64,000 nucleotides of DNA from Bifidobacterium thermophilum DSM 20210 (GTDB taxonomy: Bacteria > Actinomycetota > Actinomycetes > Actinomycetales > Bifidobacteriaceae). The stretch lies in assembly GCA_000771265.1 (NCBI GenBank), contig JDUB01000001.1, positions 310,001 through 374,000 of the forward strand, written 5' to 3'. The notes beneath the pieces are model-generated. The model was not told where the DNA came from, searched no databases, and was given only the letters and a program-made list of their open reading frames with translations. How positions within the stretch are numbered: position 1 is the first letter of the stretch; every line of letters begins with the position of its first letter. The position numbers and the translations under genes were made by a program. Of the stretch, positions 10,123-18,232 are shown piece by piece.

Positions 10123-11466
10123 ATGAGCAGATATGCAGTGACCAATCCGGCGACCGGACAGGTCGAGGAAAGCTTTGAAACCTTCACCGACGAGCAGGTC
10201 GCCGCGGCGGTGGATGCCGCCGACGAAGCATACCGCACGTGGGGGAGGACCACGACCATCGAGCAGCGTGCCGCGTTGATGCGCAAGGCGGTGGCGGCGT
10301 ATCGCGACCAGCAGCAGGAGCTCGCCACCATCATCAACCACGAGATGGGCAAATTGATGGACGAGGCGCTGGTCGAGGTCGAATTCTCGGCGGAGATCCT
10401 CGAATACTATGCCGATCATGCCGCCGAGTTCCTTGCCGACGAGCCGATTGACCGTGCTGCGGCGGGCACGGCGTTCATCCGGCACCTGCCGATTGGCCCG
10501 CTGGTCGGCGTCATGCCGTGGAATTACCCGTATTATCAGGTCGCCCGGTTCGCCGGCCCGAATCTGATGCTTGGCAACACCATCATGCTCAAGCACGCGT
10601 CCCTGTGCCCCAAGTCGTCGGCGGCGATGGAGCGGATCTTCCTGGAGGCGGGCTTCCCGAAGGGCGCGTTCGTCAACATGTACGCCACCAACGAGCAGAT
10701 CGCCAAGGTCATCGCCGATCCGCGCGTCCGCGGTGTGTCCCTGACCGGTTCCGAACGTGCCGGCAAGGCGATCGCCCAGGAGGCCGGCGCCGCCCTGAAG
10801 AAGGTCGTGTGCGAACTGGGAGGCAATGACGCGTTCATCGTCATGAGCGCCGACGATCTGGATGCCGCAGTCGAGGCCGGCGCGAACGCTCGGTACGAGA
10901 ACAGCGGCCAGATCTGCAACGGCGCCAAGCGGTTCATCATCATCGATTCGCTGTACGACGAGTTCTTGAAGCGGTTCATCGCGGTGTCCAAGGAACGCAA
11001 GCTTGCGCCCTTGTGCTCCGCGTCCGCCGCCGACGGCCTGGCAGCCCAGGTGCAAGCCGCGATTGATGACGGGGCGAAGGTGGTGTTGGGCGGCACCGAA
11101 CATGACGGGGCCTTCTACCCGGCGACCATCCTGACTGACATTCCCGAAGGCTCGGCCGCGCGTCATACGGAATTCTTTGGCCCGGTCGCCCAGTTCTACC
11201 GGGTGTCCAGCGAGGATGAGGCCATTGCGGTCGCCAACGACTCGCCGTATGGTCTCGGCTCCTACGTGTTTACCACCGATCATGAGCAGGGGCTGCGCTT
11301 CGCGGACCGTCTGGAATCCGGCATGACGTATATCAACGAGTCTGGTGCCGATTCCGCGGAGTTGCCGTTCGGAGGTGTGAAGAATTCCGGGTTCGGCCGT
11401 GAGATGGGCCCGCTTGGTATCCGCGAGTTCGCGAACTACAAGCTCGTCACCGAAGCCGCGCACTGA
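10123..11466 (+). CDS. gabD: NAD(P)-dependent succinate-semialdehyde dehydrogenase, Sad/YneI type
   Basis: An aldehyde dehydrogenase of 447 residues that most resembles the Sad/YneI branch, which oxidises succinate semialdehyde to succinate. The family signature is complete: MPWNYPYYQ, the Lys in MLKHAS (157), TGSERAG at the cofactor site, Glu231 in ELGGND and the catalytic Cys265 in SGQICNGAKR. A loop after the cofactor domain (around residue 290) is a few residues shorter than in E. coli Sad. The start at 10123 has AAAGG eight bases upstream. With the Pot-type transporter and aminotransferase downstream, it probably ends a pathway turning GABA or a similar amine into succinate. The exact substrate is inferred. 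Confidence 0.85.
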   Translation: MSRYAVTNPATGQVEESFETFTDEQVAAAVDAADEAYRTWGRTTTIEQRAALMRKAVAAYRDQQQELATIINHEMGKLMDEALVEVEFSAEILEYYADHAAEFLADEPIDRAAAGTAFIRHLPIGPLVGVMPWNYPYYQVARFAGPNLMLGNTIMLKHASLCPKSSAAMERIFLEAGFPKGAFVNMYATNEQIAKVIADPRVRGVSLTGSERAGKAIAQEAGAALKKVVCELGGNDAFIVMSADDLDAAVEAGANARYENSGQICNGAKRFIIIDSLYDEFLKRFIAVSKERKLAPLCSASAADGLAAQVQAAIDDGAKVVLGGTEHDGAFYPATILTDIPEGSAARHTEFFGPVAQFYRVSSEDEAIAVANDSPYGLGSYVFTTDHEQGLRFADRLESGMTYINESGADSAELPFGGVKNSGFGREMGPLGIREFANYKLVTEAAH

Positions 11467-12088
11467 GCTGTATGCACTTGAACAGTATCGGCATGATGGC
11501 CGGTCGCCGTACCACTGGCGGCCGGCCGCTTGCGTGTCGGGTGGTCTATTCACCGTCATGCCTACCTATCGGCGTCGGCAAACGTCATTGTTCCCACGGT
11601 TCCGGGGTATGCCGGCCATCGGTTTCCGACCGCTTCGTCGCACCGGAATCAGCCGGCAATATCCGGCAATATTCCACGATATGATTACGTGTCTCACATG
11701 TTAGACATTGAGGCGTGTGGTCGTTCTCGGCGTCTGCCGGATGCATGGATAACTCTGAGTCCCCGGGGCCAAGGCTGCGCATGAATCGGCGGAGATGCGG
11801 GCAGCGTCGTCAAGTTGTGCCGATTGGGGCGCTTTCGGGCATGTTCTGCGCGGGTATGGATACACGAACCCCGAGAAAGGTCGATATCGTGCGGTTCCTG
11901 CACTTTGCGCCCGGGGCGCGTCGGCGCGTGTCGCCGGTTCGACCCCCAGCAGTCGTTCCTGCCCTGTGCCCAGGGACTCGTCCCGCGTCCTGCGCGCTGG
12001 CGTGAGTGCCCAGGTGATCGCGCCCACATGCGTTCGTGTGTCCCGCTTCCCGCTCGTCGCACGCAATCGCCGTATCGGCGCGTAATAA
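11467..12088. other. 622-bp gap without a recognisable gene
   Basis: This gap lies between the converging dehydrogenase and Lrp-type genes. An 11-bp hairpin with one mismatch (11498-11508 with 11517-11527) follows the dehydrogenase and may end its transcript, although no T-run follows. A direct repeat CCGGCAATAT occurs twice in tandem (11653-11672). Short frames here overlap each other on both strands and have no ribosome sites. Confidence 0.5.
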
Positions 12089-12646
12089 TCACCGCACGCC
12101 GTAATCATACCGTTGCTCGATAAGCCGCAGATACGTGAATACTTCCGTGTGGTCGACGCCTGGGATCCTGCGGATGCGCATCACCAGGTCAAGCAGATCG
12201 TCATCGTCGGCGGTGAAAACCTCCAGCAGCATGTCGAAACGCCCCGCCGCGGCGACAATGTAGTCAATGCCGTCGGTTGCGCGCAATTGGTCGGCGAGCG
12301 CGTCCAAATCCCCGCTCGTGTTCACTCCGATCATGGCCTGCCTGCGGTAGCCGAGCTGGACCGGGTCCGTGACGGCGACGATCTGGATGATTCCTGTCTC
12401 GACCAAGCGCTGCACTCGGCCGCGCACGGCGGCTTCGGACAGGCCGACGACTTTGCCGATCGCCCCGTAAGGTTTGCGGCCGTTTTTCTGCAATTCGCGG
12501 ATAATGGCCTTGTTGGTCTCGTCAAGCAGCGACGGCGATCGGCGCTGCTCGGGGCTGGTCTCATTGTCCGGTGTCTCGTGTGTCTCTGCGGCGAACGGCT
12601 CGCGCATGTCATGTTGAACTCTCATGCGACCATCACAGCAGGCCAT
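12089..12646 (-). CDS. Lrp/AsnC-family transcriptional regulator
   Basis: A DNA-binding regulator of about 185 residues. A helix-turn-helix of the AsnC type spans about residues 43-90 (LLDETNKAIIRELQKNGR, then IGKVVGLSEAAVRGRVQRL). An alpha/beta ligand-sensing (RAM) domain follows, with AAAGRFDMLLEVFTADDDDLLDLV and a conserved RIRRIPGVDHTEVFTYL end. The N-terminal 40 residues are poorly ordered, and starts at 12625 or 12607 are also possible since none has a clear ribosome site. It is divergent from the transporter operon and shares a 231-bp gap with it. That gap holds CGCAATATTGCG, so the protein probably controls that operon and possibly itself. The ligand is likely an amino acid or amine, by inference. 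Confidence 0.88.
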   Translation of the reverse strand: MACCDGRMRVQHDMREPFAAETHETPDNETSPEQRRSPSLLDETNKAIIRELQKNGRKPYGAIGKVVGLSEAAVRGRVQRLVETGIIQIVAVTDPVQLGYRRQAMIGVNTSGDLDALADQLRATDGIDYIVAAAGRFDMLLEVFTADDDDLLDLVMRIRRIPGVDHTEVFTYLRLIEQRYDYGVR

Positions 12647-12877
12647 TGTTCACGATGCGAGACCGTGGGGAAAATTTCGCGTTACGCCGCTTTTTTAGTC
12701 GCAATATTGCGTTTACGCAACGGAAATCATCGCAACCTTTGATGAATCACAACGAAAACAGCAGAGACCAAGCCTCGCACGCTATCGAACTCGAAGTTCT
12801 CGCAAGCCACGCACGAACGTGACGCGTCCCGCGGACAGGCGCCGCAGGATGACCGGACGAATTACCAAGGAGGAGCG
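12647..12877. promoter_or_regulatory. Divergent promoter region between the regulator and the transporter operon
   Basis: The gap carries the perfect palindrome CGCAATATTGCG (12700-12711), an overlapping inverted repeat TTGCG-TTTA-CGCAA (12707-12720), and then CGCAACGGAAATC and ATCGCAAC (12716-12736). The last two match the region before the aminotransferase (18187-18209) apart from a 2-nt gap and a G/A change. AACGAAAAC follows at 12751. The clustering suggests several dimers binding on one face of the DNA, as is usual for Lrp-type proteins. Confidence 0.65.
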
Positions 12878-14062
12878 ATGACCACGACACAATCACCTGT
12901 CCAGGATGCGGTCCCGTCATCATCTGCGGCGGAATCGCATCAGCCGGATGATACCGGCGTCCGTATCGGCCGTGACAAGGACGTGGAACTGAGAGAAAGC
13001 GGCCTGACAATCAACCGCGCCCGCAAGACCTTCCGGTCGGCGGAAGGCAAATTGGTCCACGCCATCGACGACGTGAGCCTGAACATTGAAGCCGGCGAAT
13101 TCTTCGTGCTGCTCGGCCCCTCCGGTTGCGGCAAGACGACACTGCTGCGGTCCATCGGCGGTCTGGAAACCCTGGATGCCGGCGAAATCTACTTGGGCAA
13201 CCAGCGCATCGACGAGATGCCGCCATACGAGCGTCCGGTCAACACCGTATTCCAAAGTTACGCATTGTTCCCCAATATGACGGTGGAACAGAACATCGCT
13301 TTCGGCTTGGAAATGGAAAAGAAGCCGAAGGACTACATCAAGCGCAAGACGCGGGAAATGCTCGATCTGGTGCATCTGAGCGAAATCGGCAAGCGTCTGC
13401 CCAGCCAGCTGTCCGGCGGCCAGCAGCAGCGTGTTGCGCTCGCCCGGTCGCTCGCGAAAAGCCCGAAGGTGCTGTTGCTTGATGAATCCCTGTCCGCGCT
13501 TGATTTCAAGTTGCGACGCCAGATGCAAGTCGAATTGAAGCGTCTGCAGCGAGAGACCGGCATCATCTTCATTTTCGTCACACACGACCAGGAGGAAGCC
13601 CTGTCAATGGCCGACCATATCGCCGTGTTCTCCAAGGGCAAGCCCGAACAGGTCGGCACCCCGGAGGAAATCTACGACAAGCCGGCCAATCGGTTTGTCG
13701 CCGACTTCATCGGTGATATCAACTTCCTCGACGCCACCGTGCATGATGCCGGCTCGGTTGAGGTCGAAGGCAAGATCTTCCCCGTGACACAAGACCTGAG
13801 CGAGTATGGCAGGGGAGCGGCTGTGAGCGCTGCCGTCCGTCCCGAGCGTATTACGCTTGGTGCGGCGAAGGACGGCGGTCTGCAGGCGAGCGTGGAAACC
13901 GTGACCTATATGGGCTCCGACATCCGCTGCCATGTCCGTCTCGCCGACGGCACACCCGTGCAGATCCGCGTCAATCCGCCATTTGACTCCGAACTGCTCA
14001 CAGTCGGTGCAAAGGTCGGTGTGACGGTCAGCCCCGACCATATGAGGGTGGTGGAACGATGA
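12878..14062 (+). CDS. potA: Polyamine-type ABC transporter ATPase
   Basis: Nucleotide-binding subunit (394 residues) of an importer of the spermidine/putrescine class. Walker A is at about residues 80-87 (GPSGCGKT), the Q-loop in NTVFQSYALFP, the ABC signature LSGGQQQR at 178-185, Walker B VLLLDE at 198-203, and the switch His236. A C-terminal TOBE-like beta domain follows from about residue 290. The N-terminal extension of 40 residues is unusual but has no motif. AAGGAGGAGCG precedes the ATG. It is the first gene of a tight four-gene operon and overlaps the next gene by four bases (ATGA). Confidence 0.92.
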   Translation: MTTTQSPVQDAVPSSSAAESHQPDDTGVRIGRDKDVELRESGLTINRARKTFRSAEGKLVHAIDDVSLNIEAGEFFVLLGPSGCGKTTLLRSIGGLETLDAGEIYLGNQRIDEMPPYERPVNTVFQSYALFPNMTVEQNIAFGLEMEKKPKDYIKRKTREMLDLVHLSEIGKRLPSQLSGGQQQRVALARSLAKSPKVLLLDESLSALDFKLRRQMQVELKRLQRETGIIFIFVTHDQEEALSMADHIAVFSKGKPEQVGTPEEIYDKPANRFVADFIGDINFLDATVHDAGSVEVEGKIFPVTQDLSEYGRGAAVSAAVRPERITLGAAKDGGLQASVETVTYMGSDIRCHVRLADGTPVQIRVNPPFDSELLTVGAKVGVTVSPDHMRVVER

Positions 14063-15063
14063 GCGAAACCTCTTCCGCTTTGGACGGCAGCAAGCCGCCG
14101 ATTTCTGCGCCTTCGCAAGACGGTGGGGCGACGACTTCCCGTCGCCGCCGCACCCTGTTCGCCGCCTCGGGCAGCATCAAGTCCGGCATGCTCTCGCACT
14201 GGTATTCGATTCCCGCAGTTGTCGTCGGACTGCTGTTCACACTCGGCCCGATATGCGTCATCGTCGCGTTCTCCTTCATGAGCCAGCCGGATGTCGGTGG
14301 CGGCGTGGTCTACAAGTTCTCCACGAACGCTTACAAGAAGCTGCTGTTCACCACCGACTTCCTGGGCCGCACCTCCTTCGACCCGCGGTATCTCAAGGTG
14401 TTCGGCACCTCGTTGTGGCAGGCGCTTATCACCACGTTCATATGCATCGTGCTGTCCTTCTTCATCGCCCTGTGGATGTCGTTACGCAAGCCGTCAACCC
14501 AGCGCCTGCTGGTGTTGCTGATCAACATCCCGTTCTGGACGAACCTCATCGTCCGTACCTACGCGTGGATGCTCATCCTCAACGAAAACGGCCCGATCAA
14601 TGGCTTCTTGAAGTTCATCGGTGTAGGTAGCAAACAGCTGCTGTACACGTCGGGTGCCTCGCTGATCGGCTTGATATTCACCTTCCTGCCGTTCGCAATC
14701 ATGCCGATGTATTCGGCGCTGTCCGGGTTCGACTTCCGTCTGGTCGAAGCCGCATACGACCTGGGCGCTCGTAAACTCACCGTCATGCGGCGGATTATCC
14801 TGCGCGCCGCGAAACCAGGCGTCACCTCAGCCATTGCGTTGTGCTTCATCCCGGCTTTCGGATCCTATGTGCAGCCCGTGCTACTTGGCGGCGGGCGTGT
14901 CCTCATGGTCGGCAACCTGATCGCATCCCAGTTCTCTGAAGCGCGCAACTGGCCGTTCGGCGCGGCATTGTCCACGGTGATCCTGCTGATCACGTTGCTG
15001 TGCGGTGTCGCGGCAAGCATCGGCGGCGGCAAAGCGGCGCGTGACGCCGGCATGGCGGTATGA
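14059..15063 (+). CDS. potB: Polyamine-type ABC transporter permease 1
   Basis: Inner-membrane permease of 334 residues with about six membrane helices, the first at about residues 55-75. The EAA loop that contacts the ATPase is clear: EAAYDLGARKLTVMRRIILR. The family is PotB/PotH. It starts inside the potA stop codon (ATGA) and ends 19 nt before the second permease, so the four genes are surely co-transcribed. The N-terminal 45 residues are Ser/Arg-rich and cytoplasmic. Confidence 0.9.
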   Translation: MSETSSALDGSKPPISAPSQDGGATTSRRRRTLFAASGSIKSGMLSHWYSIPAVVVGLLFTLGPICVIVAFSFMSQPDVGGGVVYKFSTNAYKKLLFTTDFLGRTSFDPRYLKVFGTSLWQALITTFICIVLSFFIALWMSLRKPSTQRLLVLLINIPFWTNLIVRTYAWMLILNENGPINGFLKFIGVGSKQLLYTSGASLIGLIFTFLPFAIMPMYSALSGFDFRLVEAAYDLGARKLTVMRRIILRAAKPGVTSAIALCFIPAFGSYVQPVLLGGGRVLMVGNLIASQFSEARNWPFGAALSTVILLITLLCGVAASIGGGKAARDAGMAV

Positions 15064-15082
15064 ACAGAACGAGGTGAGTGCA

Positions 15083-16105
15083 ATGACTAGCAGCAACAAG
15101 GAAATCAAGCATACCAGGGAAGCAGCGGATATCCGCACAGCCGCCGGGACACACGACAGCGAAACCGCTCCGGTCGTCCACATGGATTACGGCACCGCGG
15201 CGGAATTCGGCGCCATCGTCGAACGGACCATCGACGAACGTGGCGAACACGCGTCCGCCCAGATGCCGCAATGGCTCGAAGACAAGCAGCCCGACCGGGC
15301 GCTAAGCACCCGGCGTTCCGGGCGAAACCGGCTAAAAACCTTCCCCGGCGTCGCGTTCATCAGTGTGCTTGTCATCCTGTTCCTGTATCTGCCGATGCTC
15401 ATGGTTGTGATGTTCTCTTTCAACGGCGGCCGTCAAGCGTTGCTGTGGAAAGGGTTCTCCTTCTCCTGGTATGGCACGGTGTTCCATGATCCGGCGATCA
15501 TCTCGGCAACCCTGACCTCGCTCCAAGTCGCCGTCATCGCGATGGTCCTGTCCACGGTCATCGGTGTGCTGTTCATCCTTGCCGCGGACCAGATGTCACG
15601 GGCGGGTTCGGCGCTCGCCGGCTGGCTGATCAACGCGTCGCTGATTATCCCAGAGGTCGTGCTCGGCGTCGCAACCATGGGCTTCATCCGTATGATCGGC
15701 CTGAAGCCGGGATTGCTGCCACTGATTCTCGCGCACACCACCTTCTGCATCCCGTTCGTGGTGATGCCGCTGCGCGCAAGGTTGCAGACCATCGACACCT
15801 CGTGCTTCGAAGCCGCAGTGGATCTCGGTGCGTCGCCAATCATCACGGTCCGCCGCGTCACACTGCCGCTGCTGGCTCCGGCCATCGTCTCCGGCGCGCT
15901 TATGGCATTCGTGATTTCGATGGATGACTTCATGATTTCGAACTTCCTGACATCCGCGGGCACGACGACACTGCCGATCTATATCTTCTCGCTTATCCGC
16001 AAGGGCGTGAACCCGAGCATCAACGTCGTCGCCACGCTTCTGCTCCTGCTCGCTGTCATCGTGACCGTCATTTCCTCGGTCCTGACCAACCGCAAGGACG
16101 ACTGA
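15083..16105 (+). CDS. potC: Polyamine-type ABC transporter permease 2
   Basis: Second permease, 340 residues, PotC/PotI family, with six predicted helices from about residue 90 on. The EAA loop reads EAAVDLGASPIITVRRVTLPLL. It has an unusually long N-terminal cytoplasmic tail of about 85 residues, rich in Glu, Arg and Thr, before the first helix; typical PotC proteins have about 15. The start at 15083 is fixed by GAGGTGA seven bases upstream; a longer frame starting in potB was rejected. Confidence 0.9.
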   Translation: MTSSNKEIKHTREAADIRTAAGTHDSETAPVVHMDYGTAAEFGAIVERTIDERGEHASAQMPQWLEDKQPDRALSTRRSGRNRLKTFPGVAFISVLVILFLYLPMLMVVMFSFNGGRQALLWKGFSFSWYGTVFHDPAIISATLTSLQVAVIAMVLSTVIGVLFILAADQMSRAGSALAGWLINASLIIPEVVLGVATMGFIRMIGLKPGLLPLILAHTTFCIPFVVMPLRARLQTIDTSCFEAAVDLGASPIITVRRVTLPLLAPAIVSGALMAFVISMDDFMISNFLTSAGTTTLPIYIFSLIRKGVNPSINVVATLLLLLAVIVTVISSVLTNRKDD

Positions 16106-16155
16106 ACGACGGCGTGCGCCAGAACGCAGCCGTCATATCGAAGAAAGGAGCCGTT

Positions 16156-17367
16156 ATGCGCACCTCATCAGCTGTTATCCCTTCCAATCATTCACATTTC
16201 GACTACCGTGAGAGCGGGCGCGGCTGTGGCAGCAGGCACGGTCGTGGCCACGTGGGCAGGACGTTCCGTCGCATGGCGTGCATGGCGCTCGCTGTCGCAG
16301 GCCTGCTGTCGTCTGCCGCATGCTCAGGCGGTATTTCGGATTCCGCGCGCACAACTGATGTCGTCGCCAACGGGGCATACCACGAGGCGCACGGCGGCGA
16401 GTTGCATATCTACACGTGGGCCGGGTACATGCCGGATGATGTCATCAAGAAATTCGAAAAGGAAACCGGCATCAAGCTCACCGTGGACACTTTCGAAAGT
16501 AACGAGGCGCTGGAAGCCAAGTTGCAGTCCACGGGCGGATCCGGCTATGACATCGTGATGCCAAGTGACTACATGGTCTACCAGCTCATCCAGGAGCATA
16601 TGCTCGTGAAATTCGATGTGTCCAAGCTGCCCAACGGCAAGAATATCTCCAAGGAGTTCTCCTCGCCGTACTACGATCCCAAGCTCGAATATTCGGCACC
16701 GTATGTGGTGGGTTACACCGGATTCATGGTCAACGCCAAGAACATCCCCAAGTCCGCGGCGCCGACCAGTTGGAAGGAGTTCTTCGCGCTGTCATCGAAG
16801 TATGGAAAGTCGCAGCTGCTCAACGATTCCATCGAGGTGACCAACGCGGCATTGCGCGCTGTCGGTTCCGAGCAGTGCACCACCGATGCGCGCGCCTATC
16901 AAAACGCGAACGATCTGCTGCAGTCCTACCGGTCAAAGGTTGGTGTCGTCAGCTCGGAAGGTGTGGCGGATCGCCTGGCTTCCGGTGAACAGGTCATCGG
17001 CATGATATGGAGTTATGACGCCTACCAGGCGCAGCAGTCGAACAAGGATCTCGAATTCGTCTACCCGTCCGACGGCACCACCCAGTTCGTGGACAATATG
17101 GCAATCGCCGCGGGGGCGCAGAACATCGACCAAGCGAAGACCTTCATCAACTACATGCTGGATCCGAAGAACAAGGAAGCAATTGACGAGTCCGCGGGCG
17201 CCGGGTCTGTGCTCAAGGGCGGCGACGCGTTGCTGCCGAGCGAGATGCGGTCGTCCAACACGATTGTGCCGAGCGCGGATGAGCTCAAGCATGCGGTGAC
17301 TGAGAAGGCATGCTCGAACGCCATCAACGACAACTACACGCAGCTGTTCGAGAACTTCAAGCAGTGA
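16156..17367 (+). CDS. potD: Polyamine-type substrate-binding lipoprotein
   Basis: Extracytoplasmic binding protein, 403 residues, PotD/PotF family. A basic N-terminus and hydrophobic stretch end in a lipobox-like LSSAAC, with the lipidated Cys at about residue 56. The mature part starts with LHIYTWAGYMPDD, matching the aromatic-rich start of PotD. Pocket residues known from PotD can be placed: the Trp and Tyr of YTWAGY, Asp and Glu in NDSIEV, the Trp of MIWSYD, and the Asp of FVDNMA. The Trp before that Asp in PotD is Phe here, so the amine specificity may differ. AAAGGAG lies before the ATG. It is the last gene of the operon. Confidence 0.9.
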   Translation: MRTSSAVIPSNHSHFDYRESGRGCGSRHGRGHVGRTFRRMACMALAVAGLLSSAACSGGISDSARTTDVVANGAYHEAHGGELHIYTWAGYMPDDVIKKFEKETGIKLTVDTFESNEALEAKLQSTGGSGYDIVMPSDYMVYQLIQEHMLVKFDVSKLPNGKNISKEFSSPYYDPKLEYSAPYVVGYTGFMVNAKNIPKSAAPTSWKEFFALSSKYGKSQLLNDSIEVTNAALRAVGSEQCTTDARAYQNANDLLQSYRSKVGVVSSEGVADRLASGEQVIGMIWSYDAYQAQQSNKDLEFVYPSDGTTQFVDNMAIAAGAQNIDQAKTFINYMLDPKNKEAIDESAGAGSVLKGGDALLPSEMRSSNTIVPSADELKHAVTEKACSNAINDNYTQLFENFKQ

Positions 17368-17435
17368 TGCGTGTGCGGCTGCGCAAGGAGTGCGGCGGGT
17401 GCGGCTGTGCGTCTTGCGTGGTTGCGGGGGCAATC

Positions 17436-17467
17436 GGGTCATCCGGAGGGAAACCTCCGTATGACCC
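17436..17467 (+). terminator. Terminator after the transporter operon
   Basis: A hairpin pairs GGGTCAT (17436-17442) and CGGAGG with CCTCCG and ATGACCC (to 17467) around a GAAA loop, with one base-pair offset. It is followed by ATTGTTGTGTTTG. It lies 70 nt after potD. Confidence 0.7.
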
Positions 17468-17618
17468 ATTGTTGTGTTTGGGGGAGTACTGGACTGATCG
17501 TGCTTGACTGGACTTTGGGCTCATTCGTGATGCGGAGTGCGTCAATCGCGCAATGGCGTGTTGGTGCGTGATGACAGTGGTGCCGCCTTCCGCGTCACCC
17601 GGCGTCGTGCCCGTCATC

Positions 17619-17934
17619 GTGTGAGGATTCGCTCGCATGGTGACCGGTTGGTTGGGTCGGATGTTGTGGATGGGGTGGTTTGAGGGTGGTTGTGTGAGGT
17701 TTGGCTCACACGGTGACCGGTTTGGTGCACGGGATCGTTGATTCGGTGGTGCGAGTCTGCCATCGTGTGAGGATTGACTCACAAGATGGCGGTTGATATG
17801 ACCGGGATACGGCCTGAAGACTGCGTATCCGTCGTTGTGCGGGGATTCGCTCACATGGCGGACATGTTCCCGCCTTCCATCGCCTGGCTGACAGTCCGTC
17901 CACCGGTCCGTGCGAGGTTATACTCACATGCCGG
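17619..17934 (+). repeat. Array of five palindromic repeats with a 73-bp period
   Basis: Five related units start at 17619, 17692, 17765, 17837 and 17910 (intervals 73, 73, 72 and 73 bp). Each begins GTG(T/C)GAGG, has a 5-6 nt variable centre, and closes with CTCACA or a one-base variant, so each can fold into a 6-7 bp stem. Units 1 and 2 are alike over 36 nt (30 of 36 positions, including GGTGACCGGTT). The remaining sequence between units is different each time. No cas gene is in the window. The array could be a decayed CRISPR (36 + 37 nt) or an array of protein sites spaced seven helical turns apart. Confidence 0.75.
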
Positions 17935-18186
17935 GCCCCATCGTCGCCTGAGGCGTTGGCGCTCATGAATCCTTGGTATTCCTGGCCAATCCCCAAATCT
18001 CCCATCGGCCGCAATCTGGACGAGCCCGACACGATGCTCACCGCGGCTGCGAATCGCCTCTCGAAAGCGAACATCCATGTTGACGAATTGTTACGAGTGG
18101 AAAAACAGTTCCGGAATCAGAAATCCCAACGAAATAATGCGGGTTTTACCTATGAATGTACGAAATTCGTAGTCAAGTCGATAGAA

Positions 18187-18209
18187 CGCAACGAAAATCG
18201 CATCGCAAG
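18187..18209 (+). promoter_or_regulatory. Operator-like motif before the aminotransferase
   Basis: CGCAACGAAAATC followed by GCATCGCAAG. Its core ACGAAAATCGCAT is identical to 9992-10004 before the dehydrogenase, and the whole matches 12716-12736 before the transporter except for a 2-nt gap and one A/G change. It lies 24 nt before the start codon, a position that would suit repression or close activation. Confidence 0.6.
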
Positions 18210-18232
18210 ACTACCGAAGGAAAGGATTCGAC

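Larger units (their letters stand above)
17368..18232. other. 865-bp gap before the aminotransferase
   Basis: There is no protein gene. The gap holds the transporter terminator (17436-17467), the 73-bp-period array (17619-17934), a 6+6 palindrome TACGAAATTCGTA (18159-18171), and the operator-like segment at 18187-18209 just before the next gene. Confidence 0.6.

Noticed and set aside
17619-17934. Calling the array a functional CRISPR
   Set aside because: Repeats are too diverged from one another, and no cas gene or leader was seen in the window.
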